Below are positions 42,286-50,909 of a stretch of 64,000 nt of DNA, in pieces. Each line of letters starts with the position of its first letter. The first letter of the stretch is position 1. The stretch lies in assembly GCA_942491575.1 (NCBI GenBank), contig CALOBT010000025.1:1302001-1366000 (forward strand). The letters run 5' to 3'. Below the pieces are notes generated by a model, which did not search any database, was not told the DNA's origin, and worked only from the letters and a program-made list of their open reading frames with translations. A program made the translations under genes and the position numbers. Origin of the DNA: CAZHNW01 sp942491575 (GTDB lineage Bacteria > Spirochaetota > UBA4802 > UBA5550).

Positions 42286-43593
42286 TTATTCATCAAGGTC
42301 GTAGCGCTTGATTTTACGCCAGAGGGTTGAGGCATCTATGCCGAGTTCATCGGCGCTCTTTTTTTTATTCCAGTCATTACGGTCCAGGGTACGCAGGATA
42401 TGCACCCTTTCCAGCTCATCAAGGGTCTGGTATCCCGATGAACAGTCTTCCACTGGCTGAAGATACCTGGGGAGGTGCCCCACCTGAATATTGAATTCCT
42501 TACAGAGAACAAAGGCGTGCTCGACGATATTTTCAAGTTCCCTGATATTCCCGGGATAGTCATGAGCCAGCAGGATATTCATCACTTCATCACAGACACC
42601 TTCAATATTTTTTTTCTTTATGACATTGAAATGCTGTATAAAATGACGCAGCAGGAGTGAAATATCCTCACGACGCTCCTTCAGGGGGGGAAGTGTCACG
42701 TTGATAATATTGAGGCGGTAATAAAGGTCTTCCCTGAATGAACCCTCCCTGATTGCTGCGGAGAGATCGCGATTTGTAGCGGCAATTATCCGCACATCCG
42801 CCTTTGCCGGTTCTATTCCGCCAAGGGGCTCATATATCCTTTCCTGCAGAAACCTGAGCAGCTTTACCTGAACGGCGGGAGCCAGCTCTCCGATCTCATC
42901 AAGGAAGAGGGTTCCCCCTTCCGCAATGGCAATTTTTCCAGGCTTGTTCTTTTTTGCATCAGTAAAGGCCCCCGCCATATAGCCAAAGAGTTCCGATTCG
43001 ATAAGATTATCAGGAAGGGCCCCGCAGTTCACCACCACGAGGGATTTGTTCATTCGATCACTGAGATTGTGAATTGCCCTGGCAATCAGTTCTTTACCGG
43101 TACCGCTGGGACCATCGATAAGAACGGAGCTGTCGCTCTCCGCAATATCCGGGAGTATACTGAAGATGTCCTGCATTACATGGTTTTTGCTCACCATGTC
43201 TTCAAAGTTATATGAATTTTCAAGGGTCCTTCGGAGTTCTTCGATATCTGAGATATCCCTGAAGGTCTCAACCCCTCCGATAATATTGTCTTCTTCATCC
43301 TTCAGAAGGGCGGTACTGACACTTATTGGAATGCCGTCGCCGTCAGGATTAACTATTCTTACGGAACGGTTGGCTATATTGCGTCCGGTCCGCATTGTTT
43401 CACGAAGTACGCATGAATGTTCACAGATATCGGCATGAAAAACATCGCTACAGAACTCTCCGAGGGCTTCCCCCTCAGCAAGTCCAAGAATACGACGCGC
43501 TGCACTATTAATAAAGGTTATACGAAAATCAAGATCAATGGTAAAGACACCATCGGCAATACTATCAAGAATTATTTTATCGTAATCAGGCAT
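42286..43593 (-). CDS. PAS-domain sigma-54-dependent transcriptional activator
   Basis: The 435 residues comprise a PAS domain (1-115), a sigma-54 AAA+ activator domain (about 130-365) and a Fis-type HTH (about 405-433, DELGIDASTLWRKIKRY). Walker A is GPSGTGKE (161-168), the sigma-54 contact loop is GAFTDA (208-213, a known variant of GAFTGA), and Walker B is GGTLFLDEIGE. The PAS domain has cysteines at 48, 57 and 61, which suggest redox or Fe-S/metal sensing. It is the best candidate to activate the sigma-54 promoter at 40.5 kb. It lacks a receiver domain, so it probably senses a ligand directly. Confidence 0.94.
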   Translation of the reverse strand: MPDYDKIILDSIADGVFTIDLDFRITFINSAARRILGLAEGEALGEFCSDVFHADICEHSCVLRETMRTGRNIANRSVRIVNPDGDGIPISVSTALLKDEEDNIIGGVETFRDISDIEELRRTLENSYNFEDMVSKNHVMQDIFSILPDIAESDSSVLIDGPSGTGKELIARAIHNLSDRMNKSLVVVNCGALPDNLIESELFGYMAGAFTDAKKNKPGKIAIAEGGTLFLDEIGELAPAVQVKLLRFLQERIYEPLGGIEPAKADVRIIAATNRDLSAAIREGSFREDLYYRLNIINVTLPPLKERREDISLLLRHFIQHFNVIKKKNIEGVCDEVMNILLAHDYPGNIRELENIVEHAFVLCKEFNIQVGHLPRYLQPVEDCSSGYQTLDELERVHILRTLDRNDWNKKKSADELGIDASTLWRKIKRYDLDE

Positions 43594-43623
43594 ATATTAT
43601 ATACATGAGAAGAGGCAGTTCCG

Positions 43624-43962
43624 CTACTTCAGTCTTCCCTTCAGGTTATTCTTTTTCAGGATAAAATGCACCACCGCGATATCCCCGCGGAAATCCACTC
43701 TATCAATAATACCGTCCCGACCCGGGACAACAGTGTCATCGAAGGCCTCTTTTATGAAGTAATAAACATTCATCAGAGCCGCCCTTTTTGCAGATTCAAA
43801 CCGCGCCGCTCCAACAGTACCTTCCTTTACGCCGCCGCTGCAGGCAATCAGGAAGGTATTACTGTCTTTGAATTTTTTGTATACCAGGGGTCCCCCGGTA
43901 TTTCGGGCACAGCCGCTGAAAGCCATTAAAAAAAGGATAAAAACAGATAATATTTTTTTCAT
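43624..43962 (-). CDS. Small lipoprotein of unknown function
   Basis: The 112 residues start with a lipoprotein signal ending in LMAFSGC (lipidated cysteine at about residue 18). The mature part includes FESAKRAALMNVYYFIKEAF and ends in a beta strand plus basic tail. It lies 30 bases upstream of the sigma-54 activator gene on the same strand and may be co-transcribed with it. I recognise no family. Confidence 0.65.
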   Translation of the reverse strand: MKKILSVFILFLMAFSGCARNTGGPLVYKKFKDSNTFLIACSGGVKEGTVGAARFESAKRAALMNVYYFIKEAFDDTVVPGRDGIIDRVDFRGDIAVVHFILKKNNLKGRLK

Positions 43963-43978
43963 ACATTTTCCTTAAAAT

Positions 43979-44025
43979 AACAATATTCAACAATGATTGT
44001 CATACAATCATTGTTGAATATTGTT
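43979..44025 (-). terminator. Perfect 22-base-pair hairpin after the MlaF-like gene
   Basis: Arms of 22 bases (43979-44000 and 44004-44025) pair perfectly around CAT. On the minus strand the hairpin begins within the ABC gene's stop codon and is followed by ATTTT. It is probably the terminator of the rsgA-ABC unit. The stem is longer than usual and AT-rich, so a small mobile repeat is a possible alternative. Confidence 0.65.
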
Positions 44026-44782
44026 AAAAAATATCTATTGGTCCTTCTATTTCGCCCTCGACGAACTGCGAGGTATACTCATTATCCATCGCGAAGAACT
44101 CCTCACCGGTGCCCTGAAAAACTACCTTTCCCCCGTAGAGAAGGGCGATGGTATCAGCCACTTTTTGGGCGACCTTCAGGTCATGGGTCACCACCATGGA
44201 GGTAGTTTTCATACTGTTTCGGATTTCCAGTATCAGGTCTGCAATTGAATCAGAAAGTATCGGATCAAGACCCGCCGTGGGATCATCAAAAAGAATAACA
44301 TTCGGGTTCGTACAGGTTGCCCTGGCCAGTCCTACCCGCTTCTGCATCCCCCCGGAAAGTTCCGAGGGAAGTTTCATTTCACTGCCGGAAAGGCCGACAC
44401 GGGCAATTGAGGACAGAACACGCCCTTGAACTTCCTCTTCATCGACTCCCATTCTTCTTAAACCAAATGCAACATTATCAAAAACATTCATGGAGTCAAA
44501 GAGTCCTCCCTTTTGGAAGACATAGGCGACACGAAAATCATCAAGGCTCTCCTGGTGATGGCTCTCCCGGCCATGGTAAAAATCATCAATGGATTTTTTA
44601 TTAATGGTTATTCCTCCACCGTAGAGATCGACAAGGCCCGCAACCGTCTTAAGCAGGACGGATTTTCCGGCACCATTTTTACCCAGGACCACCATGGTTT
44701 TACCTTCAGGGACCTCAAGGGTAATTCCGTCAAGGACAACCTTTCGGCCGAAGGCAACGATAATATCTTCAACACTTATCAC
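44024..44782 (-). CDS. ABC transporter ATPase, MlaF/Ttg2A type
   Basis: The 252 residues are a single nucleotide-binding domain: Walker A VLGKNGAGKSVLLK, Q-loop VFQKGGLFDSMNVFDNVAF, signature LSGGMQKRVGLARA, Walker B NVILFDDPTAGLDP and switch histidine VTHDL. The QKGGLFDSM and GGMQKRVG patterns mark the Mla (Ttg2A) branch, which powers phospholipid or hydrophobic compound transport between membranes. No MlaE permease or MlaD gene is adjacent. It lies 12 bases after rsgA and is probably co-transcribed with it. Confidence 0.85.
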   Translation of the reverse strand: MISVEDIIVAFGRKVVLDGITLEVPEGKTMVVLGKNGAGKSVLLKTVAGLVDLYGGGITINKKSIDDFYHGRESHHQESLDDFRVAYVFQKGGLFDSMNVFDNVAFGLRRMGVDEEEVQGRVLSSIARVGLSGSEMKLPSELSGGMQKRVGLARATCTNPNVILFDDPTAGLDPILSDSIADLILEIRNSMKTTSMVVTHDLKVAQKVADTIALLYGGKVVFQGTGEEFFAMDNEYTSQFVEGEIEGPIDIF

Positions 44783-44794
44783 TGCAAAATTCCC

Positions 44795-45715
44795 TCAATA
44801 CATATTGGCATAGTATTCCCTCAATGAAGCCAGGATATTCAAATAGGAAATATATCGTTCTTCCGGAATTTCACCCTGCTCAACGAGTTCTTTCACCCGG
44901 CAACCCGGCTCATGATCATGGCTGCATGGTGAAAAACGGCATTCCCCGGCTTCCCGAAACTCGTGGAAGAGGTTTCCCAGTTCCTCCGGTTCGATGTCTG
45001 TCAGACCGAATTCACGGACCCCAGGGGTATCAATGATGGCGGTAGAATCATCGATTTCAATCATCTCCACATTGGTAGTGGTATGCCGTCCCTTTCTGGA
45101 ACTCTCAGAGATATCACTGGTGCGCAAATCAAGGCCCGGATATATACTGTTGAGAAGTGACGACTTCCCCACACCGGAATACCCGACAAGTATGGATCTT
45201 TTGCCATATGTTGCCTTCTTCAATGCGTCAAGTCCCTCCCCCTCCATGGCACTGACAACGAGGACTTCAACTCCCGCGGCATGATAATAATGCATCACCG
45301 CATCCTCGTCTCCCGCTTCAGCGAGGTCAGACTTATTGACACAGAGAATAACCGGCACACCTTCTTTTTCTCCCCGAACCATGATACGATCGACAAACCT
45401 CAGATTCAATGGGGGATCATAAAAAGCCTGGATAACCAGGATCTGGTCTATGTTTGCCGCAATAAGATCTTCTTTTTTATGCCCCCGGTCTTTCCGGGAG
45501 AAGACAGTTGTGCGTTCCTTTACTTCTTCGATTACACCGGAGCCGTCATCATTCAGGGAAACCTCAACAATATCCCCTACTGCAGCGGCTTCCGAAAAGC
45601 GACGGAGCCGCTTATCCTTTTTAAGGCGCCCCCGGAGAACGGAATTATATTTTTCCCCTTCGCACTTGACGGTATAATATCGTCCAAAAACCTTTGTGAC
45701 ACAACCTTCCGGCAT
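44795..45715 (-). CDS. rsgA: Small ribosomal subunit biogenesis GTPase RsgA
   Basis: RsgA is the circularly permuted GTPase that matures the 30S subunit. I choose the ATG at 45715 (306 residues, MPEGCVTKVFGRYY) because AGGAAGG lies four bases upstream; a frame open to 45832 has no such support. The OB fold comes first, then G4 (CVNKSDL), G1 (GYSGVGKSSLLN), G2/G3 (TTTNVEM, IDTPGVREF) and the zinc domain CRFSPCSHDHEPGC. Confidence 0.95.
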   Translation of the reverse strand: MPEGCVTKVFGRYYTVKCEGEKYNSVLRGRLKKDKRLRRFSEAAAVGDIVEVSLNDDGSGVIEEVKERTTVFSRKDRGHKKEDLIAANIDQILVIQAFYDPPLNLRFVDRIMVRGEKEGVPVILCVNKSDLAEAGDEDAVMHYYHAAGVEVLVVSAMEGEGLDALKKATYGKRSILVGYSGVGKSSLLNSIYPGLDLRTSDISESSRKGRHTTTNVEMIEIDDSTAIIDTPGVREFGLTDIEPEELGNLFHEFREAGECRFSPCSHDHEPGCRVKELVEQGEIPEERYISYLNILASLREYYANMY

Positions 45716-45858
45716 AGAACCTTCCTGAAAATATTTTATGAATCCGAAAAAAAGTATTAAAGAATCACCATGCAGCTGCCGAGAATATCCGTACAAGTCG
45801 TTAATATGATGTTTCCCTCCCGATACTATCATATTTATTGCTTGGCACTGCGTTCACG

Positions 45859-45892
45859 GAAGGCAGAATAGCCGCCCAGCTATTCTGCCTTC
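45859..45892. terminator. Strong hairpin between rsgA and an exported protein gene
   Basis: GAAGGCAGAATAGC pairs with GCTATTCTGCCTTC around CGCCCA, a 14-base perfect stem. It lies 19 bases downstream of the minus-strand gene ending at 45911. No T tract follows on the minus strand, but GTTTATTAATAA follows on the plus strand. It could stop transcripts by structure or insulate rsgA. Confidence 0.55.
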
Positions 45893-45910
45893 GTTTATTA
45901 ATAATCCTCT

Positions 45911-46327
45911 CTATGGGAGCCTCTGCAGAATTCGCGGTGAAAAGGATAAAAGTTCACCCGTCACAAGTCCAAGGGCCCCTACGGAAAGAACCTTGAAGCT
46001 GACACGGTAGGTCATACCGGGGTGAAGATTAATGAGCCCACTCTCAAGCCTTTTCGAAATTTTTTTTATTTCAATGGAAAACTCGATATCGTGATTTGCG
46101 GTATCATAAAAAACAATCTTTTCAAATATTCTGTCATAGACCTTGAGGCGCAAATTCATGTTTACCATCTTTCCCCTGAAGGCATCAATGGAGGCGGCAA
46201 TTTCCTGAAGTGTCTCCGGTTCTTTTACAGCAGTGCCTGCAGGTTCCTCCCCGAAAATACTGCCTGGAACGGCCAGCAGCAGGAAAAACAGAAATGTCTG
46301 GAGTAATCTCTTCATAATATGGCCCAT
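45911..46327 (-). CDS. Small exported protein of unknown function
   Basis: The 138 residues have a signal peptide (MKRLLQTFLFFLLLAVPGSI, with cleavage near IFGEEP). The mature part is about 110 residues and beta-rich, with YDRIFEKIVFYDTANHDIEF and a predicted compact domain. An ATG at 46315 would start exactly at MKRLLQ, which is the more natural signal-peptide start; neither has a strong ribosome-binding site. No family is recognised. It lies between a LysE gene and rsgA. Confidence 0.6.
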   Translation of the reverse strand: MGHIMKRLLQTFLFFLLLAVPGSIFGEEPAGTAVKEPETLQEIAASIDAFRGKMVNMNLRLKVYDRIFEKIVFYDTANHDIEFSIEIKKISKRLESGLINLHPGMTYRVSFKVLSVGALGLVTGELLSFSPRILQRLP

Positions 46328-46387
46328 GGTACCTGTTTGTCGATAATTTTCAAATACATTTTATTCCAGCACATGCCCCTATGTGAC

Positions 46388-47005
46388 TCAGAAAACTTCC
46401 AGCATACCGCTGCCGATAAAGAATCCCCCGAAGACGAAAAGGAAGATACCGCAGATGAGAAACACCCACTGCTGGAACCTGTCACCGAAAAACAGGCTTC
46501 CCCTTGACGAAAACCAGCTCAGAGCCGTCAGCCAGAAAAGATCACAAAGCCAGTGAACGGTCCCGAAAAGTATAATCCCCTTTATTCCGAATTGACGGGC
46601 ACTGATGAGCAGTGAAGCCCCAACGGTGCCCCACCAGATAAGAAAATAGGGATTTCCCGCACTGAGAAGAAGTCCCGAAAGAAAGGGACGCCCCTTTTTC
46701 CGGTTAATTTCAGAATTATCCTGACGGGCATTTCGCAGCATCCCCAGGGCCATCATGAAAAGTATTGCCCCGCCGAGGATAAGGACAGCCGGTTTCACAA
46801 GTGGATATGTAACCAGATATCCGAGTCCCGCTGCAACGGCGATCATAAGGGGAAGTTCAACGGCTCCATGTCCAAGGGCAACCAGACTCCCCGCCCAGGG
46901 AGAGCGGTTTCCTTCTCCAAGGGTTACAGCAGTAATGGGCCCCGGGGCCAGCACCCCTGAGAGAGAAATGGCGGCAGTGCTGGCAAGAAAGGCAGTAAGT
47001 GTCAT
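46388..47005 (-). CDS. LysE family transporter
   Basis: The 205 residues have about six membrane helices and the family hallmark LAPGPITAVTLGEG in the first loop, with GNPYFLIWWGTVGAS later. LysE/RhtB proteins export amino acids or related compounds from the cytoplasm, but the substrate is unknown. It starts nine bases after the helicase stop on the same strand. Confidence 0.87.
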   Translation of the reverse strand: MTLTAFLASTAAISLSGVLAPGPITAVTLGEGNRSPWAGSLVALGHGAVELPLMIAVAAGLGYLVTYPLVKPAVLILGGAILFMMALGMLRNARQDNSEINRKKGRPFLSGLLLSAGNPYFLIWWGTVGASLLISARQFGIKGIILFGTVHWLCDLFWLTALSWFSSRGSLFFGDRFQQWVFLICGIFLFVFGGFFIGSGMLEVF

Positions 47006-47014
47006 GAAATTTCT

Positions 47015-48664
47015 CTATTTTTTCCTGGAGAAAATTCCCTTTACCTTTTCAGAAAGGGACTTCTTTTTCTTTTCAGTCGAGATTGCCTGACTCTCAACTT
47101 TGAAATCTTCACCATATTTCTGGCTGTAATAGGCGAGACGCTCATCCATATTTCCCTTCGGATTCGCCTTTACATTTGTTTTCTTATTAGTTTTTACGCC
47201 TGCTTTGTTATAGGCCTGTTTTTTCTGCGGCCTTCTCCGGTCTTGATTTGCAGATACCCCCTTTCTTCCTTCGGCGGGCTTTCTATCATACTGTTTCCGC
47301 TTATTACCGGTTCCTGTGCCGACGGCAGCTTTCTGTTCATCACTGCGGATCTGCTTGCCTCCGTCACTGACAGCACCCTGCTGGCGTTTTCTTTCAATGA
47401 CCTGTCGTTGAGAGCTTGGTTTCTTTTTGTTGCGGTTCGGCTGCTTCTGACCCTGACGGGAATCATTCCGATTACCCCGGTCTTTATTTCGTTCCTTTTG
47501 AAGGTCAAAGTACATCCCGCGGCTGGCATCTTCGATATAATCCTCTTCTTCCGCCCACCCTACCGGAATTTTAATGCCGGTAAAGGATTCGATTGCCTCA
47601 AGTCCATAGACATAACGCTCGCATGAGAGGCTGATGGCTTTACCGGTTTTTCCCGCCCGGGCTGTCCGTCCTACGCGGTGCACATAGTTTTCACAATCCT
47701 CGGGGATATCATAGTTGACCACCAGGTCGAGATCATCGACATGCAGTCCCCGGGCAGCAACATCTGTTGCAACCAGTATGGGAATTTTCCCCATTTTCAT
47801 ATCCTCAATGATTCTGAGACGCTTTGACTGGGGAAGGTCCCCGATAATATACTGGGCCTTTATGCCGTTTTGTTCAAGACGATTTGCCACCTCGTAGGCG
47901 GCCTGTTTCGTATTGGTGAAAATTATAGAATTTTGGGGATTTTCCCTTTTCAGAAGGCCAAGGAGAAGTTTCATCTTTTCATGGCGCCCCACATGAAAGA
48001 GTTCCTGTTCCACCCTTTCAACCGTAACCTCTTCGGGATTGATGGTTACCTCAGCGGGATTTTTCATATGCTCCCAGGAGAGGTTCCTTACCCGTGTACT
48101 CAACGTTGCAGAGAAAAGCATTGTTGTTCGATTTTCCAGTGGTCCCATTTTTTGCAGCATTTTACGAATGTCCGGATAGAATCCCATATCGAAGAGACGG
48201 TCTGCTTCATCAATGATGAGCATATCAATATCCTTAAACTTCAGTTTTCCAGAGTCACCGAAATCTATCAGTCTTCCGGGAGTACCTACAATGAGGTTTA
48301 CCCCCTCACGCAGTTTCTTTTCCTGGCCGACATAGCCTACGCCGCCATAAAAACTTCCAATGGAAAAATCAAGGTAGCGCCCCAGCAGTTCAGCTTCCTT
48401 TTCTATCTGAACCGCGAGTTCCCGTGTGGGAACAATAATCAGGGCTCTCTTTGATTTCGGGTCTTCTGCTTCAAGAAAAAGTTTAAAAATAGAGATCAAA
48501 AATGCGGCAGTTTTCCCTGATCCCGTCTGGGACTGTACCAGCACATCTCTTCCTTTAAAAGTTTCCGCGAAGGTTAACTCCTGGACCGGCATACATTCCT
48601 GGAAGCCGGTTTCCTTTATACCCCTTAACAGGTTTTCATTTAAATTCAATTCTTCGAATTTCAT
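47015..48664 (-). CDS. DEAD-box RNA helicase with long basic tail
   Basis: The 549 residues have the complete DEAD-box core: motif I SQTGSGKTAAF, motif Ia PTRELAVQ, motif II IIDEADRLFDMGF, motif III FSATLS, motif V ATDVAARGLHV and motif VI HRVGRTARAGKTG. Residues about 390-549 form a Lys/Arg/Gln/Asn-rich tail, presumably an RNA-binding extension. It resembles RhlE-type helicases involved in ribosome assembly or RNA decay. Precise subfamily assignment is uncertain. Confidence 0.93.
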   Translation of the reverse strand: MKFEELNLNENLLRGIKETGFQECMPVQELTFAETFKGRDVLVQSQTGSGKTAAFLISIFKLFLEAEDPKSKRALIIVPTRELAVQIEKEAELLGRYLDFSIGSFYGGVGYVGQEKKLREGVNLIVGTPGRLIDFGDSGKLKFKDIDMLIIDEADRLFDMGFYPDIRKMLQKMGPLENRTTMLFSATLSTRVRNLSWEHMKNPAEVTINPEEVTVERVEQELFHVGRHEKMKLLLGLLKRENPQNSIIFTNTKQAAYEVANRLEQNGIKAQYIIGDLPQSKRLRIIEDMKMGKIPILVATDVAARGLHVDDLDLVVNYDIPEDCENYVHRVGRTARAGKTGKAISLSCERYVYGLEAIESFTGIKIPVGWAEEEDYIEDASRGMYFDLQKERNKDRGNRNDSRQGQKQPNRNKKKPSSQRQVIERKRQQGAVSDGGKQIRSDEQKAAVGTGTGNKRKQYDRKPAEGRKGVSANQDRRRPQKKQAYNKAGVKTNKKTNVKANPKGNMDERLAYYSQKYGEDFKVESQAISTEKKKKSLSEKVKGIFSRKK

Positions 48665-48720
48665 ATTCCTCTCTTTAACTTCAATAATTCATTTTTTCGA
48701 TTCGATCATTACTGCTTTGA

Positions 48721-49737
48721 TCATTCTACATAAATCTCGCCGTCTCTCTGGAAATGGATGATTCCATTATCGTAGAGGTCCCGCATGGTTACCGTGATAA
48801 TACCGCGGCACTCTTCAACTTCCTTTAGCCTTACGGGCCCCATGGTGTCCATTTCCGTAAGAATATCCGTTGCCCTGTTCTGACTCAGATTCCTGATAAA
48901 TTTAAAACGAATATCATCTCCGGCTCCCTTCAATGCACGTGCAAGAATTTCATCATCACTGATTTCATCAATCAGTACGCGTACGTCCTGATTGGACAAC
49001 AGGACAACCTTTTCAAATGATACCATTTCATCGCGAATTTTTTCGGAAAGGGCCGGTTCTGACCGGTCGAGTTCCTTTAATATTCCCCGTTCCTGGTCTC
49101 CGCTCATATGCCCCAAAATAGTAATGAGAGAATTAAGCCCTTCGGTTTCAGCACCGAGGCCCCCGTCCTGGAGAAACTTCCTGTATCTCTTCTTCAGGGC
49201 CCTTGCCACCTCAACAGCCGACTCGGGAACAATATTTGTCATTTTCGCCATACGAATGGCAACTTCCTTTGCCATGTCCCTGGAAAGCCCCTTCAGTACA
49301 TCTGCCGAAAGCCAGGAGGGCAGATAAGTCAGAGTGAGTGTGATAATCTGCGGCATTTCATCTTTAAGAAGCAGGATAATGACTGACGGTTCCAGCTCAT
49401 GAAGAAACTGAAACTCTTTATCAACATCCACGGGGGGAAGTTTATTGATAATTTCATCCGCTTTTTCTTCTCCCAGGGTATCCACAAGAAAATCCCTGGC
49501 ATGTATGGTTCCCCCGAATAGTTTTTTCCCCTCTTTTCTAAGGGTAATCATGAAATCTCCGATGAGGTCTTCCCTCTCCTCAGGGGAAAGATTTTGAATC
49601 CGGGCCATCTCAAGGGATATTTTTTCAATACTGTCTTCATCGAGATTTTTGATAATTTCAGATGCAATTGAAGGCCCCAGCGCAACCATAAGAGCTGCAG
49701 CCTTTTCACCGCCCTTCATGTCATGGATTGACTTCAT
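48721..49737 (-). CDS. fliG: Flagellar motor switch protein FliG (possible paralogue)
   Basis: FliG is the C-ring protein that contacts MotA. The 338 residues cover N, middle and C domains. The C-terminal torque region is recognisable: LSNQDVRVLIDEISDDEILARALKG followed after a split by IRNLSQNRATDILTEMD (each under the family pattern). The middle-domain EHPQ motif reads DEMPQI, a deviation. Spirochaetes often have two FliG copies, and the deviation suggests this is the second, specialised one. No other flagellar genes are adjacent. Its start overlaps the rnfB stop by four bases. Confidence 0.82.
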   Translation of the reverse strand: MKSIHDMKGGEKAAALMVALGPSIASEIIKNLDEDSIEKISLEMARIQNLSPEEREDLIGDFMITLRKEGKKLFGGTIHARDFLVDTLGEEKADEIINKLPPVDVDKEFQFLHELEPSVIILLLKDEMPQIITLTLTYLPSWLSADVLKGLSRDMAKEVAIRMAKMTNIVPESAVEVARALKKRYRKFLQDGGLGAETEGLNSLITILGHMSGDQERGILKELDRSEPALSEKIRDEMVSFEKVVLLSNQDVRVLIDEISDDEILARALKGAGDDIRFKFIRNLSQNRATDILTEMDTMGPVRLKEVEECRGIITVTMRDLYDNGIIHFQRDGEIYVE

Positions 49738-50615
49738 TGACCAGTCACTTCTTCCGCTGCAGGAGTTTTTTCTTCTTTCTTTTCCTGCATCTTTTGATAT
49801 TTCTTTGAAATTTCTATCGGGTCGATAACGGGGACCGGACAGACTTCAGCACAGGTTAGACAGTTCGTACACTTATCATAATCAATAATGGCATGAAAAT
49901 CAATAACCTTTACTGCTTCTTCAGGACAATTCTTTTCACAGAGTTTACAGGCAATGCATCCGACGGTGCATCCCTTTTTCATCACCGGGCCCTTTTCTGC
50001 ATTCAGGCATATTACATGAACATCCGTTGATTCCGGCACCAGTGTAATGATATTCCTCGGACAGACATCAACACAGTTATTACAGCCTGTACATTTTTCA
50101 CGGATTACTTCAGGAAGACCATTCTCTCCCATATGAATGGCATCAAAGGGACATACCATGGTACAATCACCAAGACCGAGGCACCCGTATTCACAGGTTT
50201 TAAACCCACCCATGGTATTATTGGCGGCACTGCAGCTTCGGGGGCCATTGTAAACAAATCTGGTCACTGCAGTATGTCCCCCCTGGCAGTGTACACGTGC
50301 AGTCATGGGAATGGCGCTCTCAACCGCTTCCAGCCCCAGTATGGAGGCTACTTTTTGAATGGTTTCATCTCCACCTACCGGACAGAGGGAAATTTCATAC
50401 TGCTCTTCAACAATTTTTGTTGCATAAGCCTGACAGCCGGGGAGTCCGCAGGCACCGCAATTTGCTCCAGGAAGGGCATCATTAACCAGTTCAATTTTGG
50501 GATCTCTTTCAACCGCCAGTTTCAGTTTGGCAATAGAAAGAATCAGGCCAAAAAACAGACCAATTCCCATAAGGGTCAGCAGTGCTGAAAATGAAGGGAA
50601 AATTGTTTCAATCAT
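49734..50615 (-). CDS. rnfB: RnfB-type electron transport ferredoxin subunit
   Basis: RnfB is the cytoplasmic-side Fe-S subunit of the Rnf ferredoxin:NAD oxidoreductase. The 293 residues begin with a membrane segment (about 9-30) and the Fes motif NCGACGLPGCQAYA. Further clusters follow in CEYGCLGLGDCTMVCP, CTGCNNCVDVCP, CTVGCIACKLCEKNCP and CTNCLTCAEVCP. No other rnf subunits are in the window. It is upstream of fliG with a four-base overlap, an unusual pairing. Confidence 0.9.
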   Translation of the reverse strand: MIETIFPSFSALLTLMGIGLFFGLILSIAKLKLAVERDPKIELVNDALPGANCGACGLPGCQAYATKIVEEQYEISLCPVGGDETIQKVASILGLEAVESAIPMTARVHCQGGHTAVTRFVYNGPRSCSAANNTMGGFKTCEYGCLGLGDCTMVCPFDAIHMGENGLPEVIREKCTGCNNCVDVCPRNIITLVPESTDVHVICLNAEKGPVMKKGCTVGCIACKLCEKNCPEEAVKVIDFHAIIDYDKCTNCLTCAEVCPVPVIDPIEISKKYQKMQEKKEEKTPAAEEVTGQ

Positions 50616-50909
50616 ATAACACCCTCTACCTTAGAGTAACCTTGATAATTATGTACAGTTTCAACTGTTTTGTCGCCATATTTTAGACTCATATTTTCAA
50701 AAACCGGACCGGAAAGCTTTTCGGAAACATATCCAGCGAGGACATTTTAGACATACATACTTAATTTTACCAGAAAAAATATTTTTAAGTCTATTTCAAC
50801 AACATATTTTTTCTACTTGAAAAAATTTTGATTCTATAACTACCATGGTGCCGTAAATAAAAAACAGATACATGCAATAATATCATTTTTTTGGAGTTTT
50901 CCTACTGCA

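Noticed and set aside
46515..46530. GCTCAGAGCC match inside the LysE gene
   Set aside because: It is a ten-base match in coding sequence, single and without the paired partner, and is explained by codon content.
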